From an uncultured Pseudomonadota bacterium (GTDB lineage: Bacteria > Pseudomonadota > Gammaproteobacteria > Steroidobacterales > Steroidobacteraceae): a stretch of DNA of 64,000 nt. The stretch lies in assembly GCA_902826635.1 (NCBI GenBank), contig CADEFQ010000009.1, forward strand, positions 34,657 through 98,656, in the 5' to 3' direction. Shown here one piece after another: positions 58,655 to 64,000 of this stretch. How positions within the stretch are numbered: position 1 is the stretch's first letter; each line of letters opens with the position of its first letter. Below the pieces are notes generated by a model. The model was given only the letters and a program-made list of their open reading frames with translations. It did not search any database and had not been told where the DNA came from. The position numbers were made by a program, and so were the translations under genes.

Positions 58655-59833
58655 ATGGACCCTTCTTTCCTCGATCGGCTCGCCGCTGGCCTCGCAGACC
58701 TTCGCACCCAGGGGCTCTACAAGTCCGAGCGCGTGCTTGCCAGCCCGCAGGCGGCCGTGATCCGCACCGGCGACCGGGAAGTCGTCAATCTCTGCGCGAA
58801 CAACTACCTCGGCCTCGCGAACCACCCGGCCGTTCGCGAGGCGGCGCAGCGAGCCATCGACCGTTACGGGTACGGCATGGCCTCGGTACGCTTCATTTGC
58901 GGCACCCACGCGATCCACCGCCAGCTCGAAGAGCGGCTGTCGGCCTTCCTCGGCACTGAAGACACGATCCTCTATTCCTCGTGCTTCGACGCAAACGGGG
59001 GACTCTTCGAGACCCTGCTCGGCGAGGAAGACGCGGTCATATCCGATGCGCTGAACCACGCCAGCATCATCGACGGCATCCGGCTCTGCAAGGCGGCGCG
59101 CTATCGCTATGCGAACGGCGACATGAACGAGCTCGAGCAGCGCCTGAAGGAGGCCGCGGGCGCGCGCACGCGCATGATCGCGACCGACGGCGTGTTTTCG
59201 ATGGACGGCACCATCGCGAAGCTCGCCGAGATCTGCGACCTCGCCGACCGCCATGGCGCGCTCGTGATGGTGGACGATTCACACGCCACCGGATTCATGG
59301 GCGCAAACGGCCGCGGCACGCACGAGCACTGCGGGGTCCTGTCGCGCGTCGATCTCCTCACCGGCACGCTCGGCAAGGCGCTGGGCGGCGGCAGCGGCGG
59401 CTACATCGCCGGTCGCCGCACGGTCGTCAGCTGGCTGCGGCAGCGCTCGCGCCCTTACCTGTTCTCGAACAGCATCCCGCCGGTCGTGGCGGCCGTCAGC
59501 GTGCGGGTGCTCGATCTGATCGAGACCGCACCGGAACTGCGCGAACGCCTGCACGGCAATGCGCGCCACTTCCGCGCGGGGCTCGAACTGGCGGGCTTCA
59601 CGCTGAAGCCCGGCGTGCACCCAATCATCCCCGTGATGATTGGCGATGCCGCCCGCGCGACGCGCATGGCGGACGCGCTGCTCGAGCGCGGCGTCTACGT
59701 CATCGGCTTCTCGTTCCCGGTCGTGCCGCGCGGCGAAGCGCGCATCCGCACCCAGATGACCGCCGCGCACAGCACCGCTCAACTCGATCGCGCGATCGCG
59801 GCCTTTGCCGAAGTCGCCGCCTTACCAGGCTGA
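58655..59833 (+). CDS. kbl: Glycine C-acetyltransferase (2-amino-3-ketobutyrate CoA ligase)
   Basis: Kbl splits 2-amino-3-ketobutyrate with CoA into glycine and acetyl-CoA, the second step of threonine degradation. The 392-residue PLP enzyme has [43 protein letters not shown] and the PLP Lys in [14 protein letters not shown]. The usual partner tdh is not in the window. Its 3' end overlaps the end of sppA by 12 bp, convergently. Confidence 0.94.
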   Translation: MDPSFLDRLAAGLADLRTQGLYKSERVLASPQAAVIRTGDREVVNLCANNYLGLANHPAVREAAQRAIDRYGYGMASVRFICGTHAIHRQLEERLSAFLGTEDTILYSSCFDANGGLFETLLGEEDAVISDALNHASIIDGIRLCKAARYRYANGDMNELEQRLKEAAGARTRMIATDGVFSMDGTIAKLAEICDLADRHGALVMVDDSHATGFMGANGRGTHEHCGVLSRVDLLTGTLGKALGGGSGGYIAGRRTVVSWLRQRSRPYLFSNSIPPVVAAVSVRVLDLIETAPELRERLHGNARHFRAGLELAGFTLKPGVHPIIPVMIGDAARATRMADALLERGVYVIGFSFPVVPRGEARIRTQMTAAHSTAQLDRAIAAFAEVAALPG

Positions 59834-61663
59834 GCAGAAACAATAGGCGTAGAGGTGGTTCGCCGACTCGAGGCGGGTCCAGCGCTCGACTTCGGCCGCC
59901 ACCGGATCGAGCCGCTTCGCGACACGCGCGAGCGCCGAATCCGGCAGCCTGAAACCGAGCTTGGCCACGACCGTTGCCGCCTGCGCCTTCACCTGCAACG
60001 CGAGCTCCTGGGCCCAAGATAGATCCGGCCCGATGAATTCGATGTCGTAGTCGCCTGCTTCGAGCTTCGCACGCGCCGCCGCGGCGTCGACCGCGTCGTC
60101 GAAACCGCCGAGGTGGTCGACCAGCCCGAGGCGCTTGGCGTCGACGCCGGCCCACACCCGACCCTGCGCAATCGAGTCGATTTGATCGCGCGTCTTGCCG
60201 CGCCCTGCGGCCACGCGATCGAGAAAGGTTTCGTAGCCGTGCTCGACCGTCGCTTGCAGGAACTGGCCCGCTTCCTTGCCGATCGGCCGATCGAGGCGCA
60301 GTTGGCCCGACCAGGAGGTTGTCCCGACCCCGTCGACGCCGACGCCGATCTTGTCGAGCGTGCGGTTGACGGTCGGAATCGTCGCAAAAATGCCGATCGA
60401 GCCGGTGATCGTCGTCGGCTGCGCCCAGATTTCGTCGGCCGGGGCGGCCACGTAATAGCCACCCGATGCGGCAAGGTCGCCCATCGAAACCACCACGGGC
60501 TTGCCCTCGGCCTTGATGGCCTCGATTTCGCGGTGGATCTGCTCGGCGGCGAACATGCTGCCGCCGGGGCTGTCGATGCGCAGCACGAGCGCCTTTACGT
60601 CATCGTCGAGCCGTGCCTCGCGTATGAGCCGTGCGGTCGATTCGCCGCCGACCGTGCCGGCCGGCTGCTCCCCATCGAGGATCTCGCCCGAGGCCACCAC
60701 GACCCCCACCACCGGCTTGCCGTCACCGCGCAGCTTCGCTTCCGCACGCACGACACGCAGGTAATCGCCGGCGCCCACCTGCCGATAGCTGTCGTCGTCG
60801 CTGTCGGCACCGACGAGCTCGACCAGCTCGCGCTCGACTTCGAGCGACGTGCGAATGCCGGTAACGAGGCCCGCGTCGAGTGCAAGCTTCGCGCCGTCGC
60901 CCTGCCTTGCCGTCATCCCGGCGGCGAGGGTTTCCACGTACTTCGCGACCGCGTCGGCCGGGAGCTTGCGCGCCTTCGCTACTTCCGCCTGATAGCCGTG
61001 CCACATCGCGCCGAGATAGGCGAGTGACTCTTCGCGATCCTCGGGCGACATGTCGCTGCGCGTGAACGGCTCGACGGCGCTCTTGTAGGCGCCGACGCGA
61101 AACACGTTCATGTCGATGCCGAGCTTGTCGAGGGCATCCTTGTAATAGGTGACGTAGCGGTCGTAGCCGTCGATCAGCACGAAGCCGAGCGGATCGATAT
61201 ACACCTCGTCGGCGTGCGCGGCGAGGAAGTAAGGCGCCTGCAGGTACACCGAGCCCTGCGCAATCACTTTCTTGCCAGAGGCCCGGAACTCATCGATCGC
61301 GTTCGTCAGCTCCTGCATCGTCGGCTGGCCGGCGCCCGTGAATCGATCGAGGTTGAGCACGAGCACCTGGATGCGATCATCGTCGCGCGCCGCGTCGATC
61401 GCATCGGTGAGGTCCCACACCAGCGTTTCGCTGCGCAGGCTCCCCTGCACCTTCTCGAGTGCGCGCTCGAACGGATCGCCCGTCAATTGTTCGACGATCG
61501 CCCCTTCGGGCTGGATCACGAGCGCGGCCTTCGCGGGAAGCACCGGGAGGGTGGTGCGCAGCGCGCCCACCAGGATTCCAAACAGCAGCAGCAGCAGGAC
61601 GAGATGCAGGAACTTGCGCAGGCCATCGAGGCCGCGCCACAGAGCGCCGAAAAATGCCCGCAC
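59822..61663 (-). CDS. sppA: Signal peptide peptidase SppA, 67-kDa type
   Basis: A 613-residue membrane-anchored Ser/Lys protease that clears cleaved signal peptides. One N-terminal membrane helix ([18 protein letters not shown]) precedes tandem protease domains; the catalytic Lys is in [13 protein letters not shown] in the first and the nucleophile Ser in [10 protein letters not shown] in the second, as in E. coli SppA. The GTG start at 61663 has GAGGAG upstream. It follows the dehydrogenase-like gene by 13 bp. Confidence 0.94.
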   Translation of the reverse strand: MRAFFGALWRGLDGLRKFLHLVLLLLLFGILVGALRTTLPVLPAKAALVIQPEGAIVEQLTGDPFERALEKVQGSLRSETLVWDLTDAIDAARDDDRIQVLVLNLDRFTGAGQPTMQELTNAIDEFRASGKKVIAQGSVYLQAPYFLAAHADEVYIDPLGFVLIDGYDRYVTYYKDALDKLGIDMNVFRVGAYKSAVEPFTRSDMSPEDREESLAYLGAMWHGYQAEVAKARKLPADAVAKYVETLAAGMTARQGDGAKLALDAGLVTGIRTSLEVERELVELVGADSDDDSYRQVGAGDYLRVVRAEAKLRGDGKPVVGVVVASGEILDGEQPAGTVGGESTARLIREARLDDDVKALVLRIDSPGGSMFAAEQIHREIEAIKAEGKPVVVSMGDLAASGGYYVAAPADEIWAQPTTITGSIGIFATIPTVNRTLDKIGVGVDGVGTTSWSGQLRLDRPIGKEAGQFLQATVEHGYETFLDRVAAGRGKTRDQIDSIAQGRVWAGVDAKRLGLVDHLGGFDDAVDAAAARAKLEAGDYDIEFIGPDLSWAQELALQVKAQAATVVAKLGFRLPDSALARVAKRLDPVAAEVERWTRLESANHLYAYCFCSAW

Positions 61664-61676
61664 GATGCGAGTCTCC

Positions 61677-62786
61677 TCAGGAAGCGGAGTAGGAAATGCG
61701 ATAGATCGCGCCCGCCTTGTCGTCGGAGACGAGCAGCGATCCGTCCGGCAACTGGAGCAGGTCGACCGGCCGGCCCGTCACGCTGCCGTCCGCCTTCAGC
61801 CAGCCGGAAACGAAGGGGGTGTAGCTCACGGCGCGATTGCCGTCGAGCTTCACGAGCGTGAGGCGATAGCCGATGCGCTGGGTGCGATTCCAGGAACCGT
61901 GCTCGGCGATGAGCACCTGGTTGCGATATTCCGCCGGAAACTGCTTGCCCGTGTAGAAACGCACACCGAGTGGCGCAACGTGCGGCCCGAGCGCCTGCAC
62001 GGGAGGCATCGAGTCGGCGCAGCGGCCAAGCGCGCCGTATTCGGGATCGGCGATCGTGCCGGCGTGACAGAACGGAAAGCCGAAATGCTCGCCGACCCGG
62101 CTCAGGCGATTCAGCTCGCAGGGCGGCAGATCGTCTCCGAGCATGTCGCGACCGTTGTCGGTGAACCACAGCTCGTGCGTGACCGGATGCCAGGTGAAGC
62201 CGACGCTGTTGCGAACGCCGCGGGCGACGACCTCGCGACCGCTGCCGTCGGCGTTCATGCGGATGATCGTCGCGAAATCCTCCTTGTCGCGATCGCACAC
62301 GTTGCACGGTGCGCCGATCGCGGCATACAGCTTGCCGTCCGGTCCGAACGCGATGTATCGCCAGCCATGGAGCTGTTCGGCCGGCAGCGTCGCGACGAGG
62401 ACCGGCTTCGGCGGCGCCGCGAGATGCGCTTCAATCGCGTCGTAGCGCCAGATTTTCGCGTTCTCGGCGACATACAACGCGCCCTTGAATACGGCGACAC
62501 CGTTCGGCATGTTGAGGCCGCGCGCAATCGTCAGGACTTCGCGGGTGCCGTCCGCTTTCGCGCGAACCGCGTACACCACGCCCCCCTGGCGGGTGCCGAC
62601 GAACACGGTGCCGCCTTCGGCGCGCGCCATCGATCGGGCGTTCGGGATATCGGCGACCCAGGGTTCGATGTGGAACCCGGCGGGCAGCGACAGGCCTTCG
62701 ACGGCGGGCGCCGCGCAGGCCGTGGATAGCAGGAGGATGGTTGCGGCCGTGCCGAGGGCAGTGCCGAGCGTGGAAATGGAGCGCAT
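61677..62786 (-). CDS. Exported sorbosone/glucose dehydrogenase-like beta-propeller protein
   Basis: A 369-residue protein of the PQQ-dependent sugar (L-sorbosone) dehydrogenase family. The signal peptide ends in LLSTACAAPA. The propeller repeats include LARGLNMPNGVAVFKGALYV, YAAIGAPCNVCDR and LIAEHGSWNRTQRIGYR. Paired cysteines (NVCDR, PPCELN, PFCHAG, GRCADS) suggest periplasmic disulfides. No PQQ-synthesis gene is in the window, so cofactor use is a family inference. It is first in a run with sppA. Confidence 0.88.
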   Translation of the reverse strand: MRSISTLGTALGTAATILLLSTACAAPAVEGLSLPAGFHIEPWVADIPNARSMARAEGGTVFVGTRQGGVVYAVRAKADGTREVLTIARGLNMPNGVAVFKGALYVAENAKIWRYDAIEAHLAAPPKPVLVATLPAEQLHGWRYIAFGPDGKLYAAIGAPCNVCDRDKEDFATIIRMNADGSGREVVARGVRNSVGFTWHPVTHELWFTDNGRDMLGDDLPPCELNRLSRVGEHFGFPFCHAGTIADPEYGALGRCADSMPPVQALGPHVAPLGVRFYTGKQFPAEYRNQVLIAEHGSWNRTQRIGYRLTLVKLDGNRAVSYTPFVSGWLKADGSVTGRPVDLLQLPDGSLLVSDDKAGAIYRISYSAS

Positions 62787-62792
62787 CGCCGC

Positions 62793-62801
62793 AGTTTAGC
62801 A
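62793..62801 (-). promoter_or_regulatory. Extended -10 abutting the sorbosone-dehydrogenase-like gene
   Basis: TGCTAAACT on the minus strand is an extended -10 whose hexamer (62798-62793) ends six bases before ATG 62786. No -35 is possible in the G+C-only palindrome upstream. A leaderless transcript is implied. Confidence 0.5.
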
Positions 62802-62840
62802 GCCCGGGCGCGGCGCGAGCGGGCGCCGCGCCCGGGCTGC
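62799..62840. repeat. Perfect inverted repeat, 18-bp arms
   Basis: Arms 62799-62816 and 62823-62840 are perfect complements (GCAGCCCGGGCGCGGCGC) around a 6-base loop. There is no T-run on either side. It sits directly upstream of a -10 element, so it would act as DNA or as the end of a transcript arriving from the right. Confidence 0.8.
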
Positions 62841-63061
62841 CGAAAACCGGGCCCGACTGCAGTGGCCCGAGATGGTGACGGCGCACGAGCTCGAACGCGG
62901 CCTGCCGCTCGGCACATCGAGCGCGAGCAGCGTGGCTTCGACTCGCGCTCTGCGCCGCCTTGTGCGCTCACCACGCAGCCTCATGCCTCGCTGGAGGCTG
63001 TCGAAGCGGGCGGGCGGAATACGACGCTGTGGCATAATCAATCGCTCGGGAAAGGGAGCGG

Positions 63062-63106
63062 ATGAGCGTGTGGAACTCGGTCCGCCACAGTCGGCGGCGA
63101 GAATGA
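63062..63106 (+). CDS. Possible 14-codon upstream ORF
   Basis: ATG at 63062 with GGGAGCG just upstream opens MSVWNSVRHSRRRE and stops 7 bp before the start of the next gene. It may be a leader peptide or chance. Confidence 0.25.
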   Translation: MSVWNSVRHSRRRE

Positions 63107-63113
63107 GGCGACA

Positions 63114-63848
63114 ATGCCTGAGCAACCACCAATCACCGAAAGCGAGCGTGCGCCAGTGAGCGCAAGTGCCGAGGTGCCGATTCATGCGAGCGCCGAAGGC
63201 GTGCACATTGAGCCGCGGAAGACCGGCCACCGCTTACTGGACCTTTCGATCGCAGCCTCCGCGATCCTGATTTCGCTGGTCTCGCTGACGATCGCGATCC
63301 ACCACGGCCGCGTGCAGCAGAAGCTGGTGGCGGCGAACTCGTGGCCCTTCCTGACCTGGCGGACGTCGAATGATTTCAGTGCCGGCCATCAGACATTTTC
63401 GCTGATGATCCTCAACTCGGGCGTCGGGCCTGCCGCGCTCAAGCAGCTGGTCGTTCGGTACGACGGAAAACCGGTACGCGGCTGGCTCGAGTTGTTGCAG
63501 GCATGCTGCGGCGTCGAACGGGATTTCAGCCTGGACAAGCTGCGAGACATCGGCTTCGAGAGCGGTGGCATGCCGAAGGGCATCATTCGACCCAACGAGG
63601 ACGTGATTCTGCTCCGCCTCGCCCGCCTTCCTGACAGGCCGCAGATCTGGGAGCATCTCGGGGCCGCGCGCTTGAAGCTTACTTTCGAAGCCTGCTACTG
63701 CTCGATCATCGGCGAATGCTGGCAATCGGATCTGCGCAGGCTCGATCCGCAGCCCACCGAACAGTGCGAGGCCGGGCCCGACGACTACATCGAGGTCGGC
63801 GCTGGCTTCGACGACACGCCCGCCCTTCCGGTGCTTCAGTCCAGATAG
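63114..63848 (+). CDS. Single-pass membrane protein of unknown function
   Basis: A 244-residue protein. Residues 1-40 are polar and Ala/Glu/Pro-rich; one membrane helix follows (LLDLSIAASAILISLVSLTIAI), then a domain of about 165 residues with WPFLTWRTSNDF and SLMILNSGVGPAAL. The latter resembles beta-sandwich segments of other unannotated one-pass proteins. Four cysteines cluster near ACCGVER and ACYCSIIGEC. A ribosome site GAGG precedes the ATG. No function is assigned. Confidence 0.7.
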   Translation: MPEQPPITESERAPVSASAEVPIHASAEGVHIEPRKTGHRLLDLSIAASAILISLVSLTIAIHHGRVQQKLVAANSWPFLTWRTSNDFSAGHQTFSLMILNSGVGPAALKQLVVRYDGKPVRGWLELLQACCGVERDFSLDKLRDIGFESGGMPKGIIRPNEDVILLRLARLPDRPQIWEHLGAARLKLTFEACYCSIIGECWQSDLRRLDPQPTEQCEAGPDDYIEVGAGFDDTPALPVLQSR

Positions 63849-63877
63849 CGCGCCAGCGGAGCGGAGCGCTGCCTCAC

Positions 63878-63900
63878 GCGGCGCGCGGAGCGCGCGCCGC
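63878..63900. terminator. G+C-rich hairpin 3' of rplS
   Basis: Arms GCGGCGCGCG and complement (10 bp) enclose three bases, about 30 bp after the rplS stop and about 30 bp after the convergent unknown gene. No U-tract follows in either direction, so it may limit 3' decay rather than terminate. Confidence 0.4.
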
Positions 63901-63929
63901 TCTGGCTGTCAGCTGTTCGCTGTTCGCCG

Positions 63930-64000
63930 TCAGATCTTCTCTTCAATCCTCGCGGCCTTGCCCGACAGCTCGCGCAGGTAGTAAAGCTTGGCCCGGCGGA
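63930..64000 (-). CDS. rplS: 50S ribosomal protein L19, C-terminal end (5' part outside window)
   Basis: The minus strand reads RRAKLYYLRELSGKAARIEEKI followed by TGA at 63932-63930, the highly conserved C-terminus of L19. Only about 22 codons are inside the window. L19 lies at the 30S-50S interface and is usually last in rpsP-rimM-trmD-rplS, which should lie beyond the right edge. Confidence 0.93.
   Translation of the reverse strand, partial: RRAKLYYLRELSGKAARIEEKI

Larger units (their letters stand above)
62787..63113. other. 327-bp region without a recognised gene
   Basis: Starting from the left it holds an extended -10 for the dehydrogenase-like gene (62798-62793), a perfect 18-bp-arm palindrome (62799-62840), about 190 bp of G+C-rich sequence with no recognised coding signal on either strand, a CATAAT hexamer near 63032, and a possible 14-codon leader ORF (63062-63106) before the next gene. 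Confidence 0.6.

Noticed and set aside
62796..63230. 144-codon minus-strand frame and smaller plus-strand frames in the 62.8-63.1 kb gap
   Set aside because: Arg/Ser/Pro-rich, cross the perfect palindrome, and show no recognisable motif or ribosome site.

Overview
The window is a G+C-rich, gene-dense stretch of a bacterial chromosome, with tight operons, many four-base start/stop overlaps and frequent GTG/TTG starts. Gene content points to a gammaproteobacterium: a complete Mla lipid-transport set, Orn, gcvR-bcp, dnaX-ybaB-recR behind tRNA-Ser and 4.5S RNA, dapA followed by a BamC-like lipoprotein gene, and SUF genes led by their Rrf2 regulator. A relative of the Steroidobacter/Nevskia/Xanthomonas part of the class is my best guess, made from gene order alone.

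1-22.1 kb is mostly housekeeping: a DUF1249 pair, the divergent ppsR/ppsA switch, a dehydratase-Orn run, rsgA, a recR-ybaB-dnaX-SRP RNA-tRNA-Ser-bamC-like-dapA block (minus strand), then gcvR-bcp-PhoH/PIN-bepA-mlaA (plus strand) facing mlaFEDCB and a class I aldolase. 22.1-28.8 kb holds an overlapping SUF operon (regulator-sufBCDSUT) and sixA. 28.9-34.2 kb holds typA and a porin followed by its own two-component system.

34.2-53.0 kb is the accessory part. On the minus strand are a PepSY membrane protein, an M20 amidohydrolase, and a TctE/TctD-like sensor and regulator. These diverge from an orphan periplasmic binding protein. Next comes a minus-strand run: TonB-dependent receptor, isocitrate/isopropylmalate-type dehydrogenase, cupin, AcnA-type aconitase, CitMHS metal-citrate transporter. 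Divergent from the receptor are three exported proteins, two of them hydrolases; an exported S9-type hydrolase faces them. Together these could sense, import and degrade a tricarboxylate, perhaps metal-bound or as part of a carboxylate siderophore. The substrate is inference.

53.0-64 kb returns to metabolism: sdaA-putA, a decayed DUF481 gene, a queuosine-precursor transporter and kbl sharing a 20-bp divergent promoter, sppA, a sorbosone-dehydrogenase-like gene, an unknown membrane protein and the end of rplS. A recurring theme is a -10 hexamer 5-10 bases before the start codon, implying leaderless or near-leaderless mRNAs for at least seven genes.
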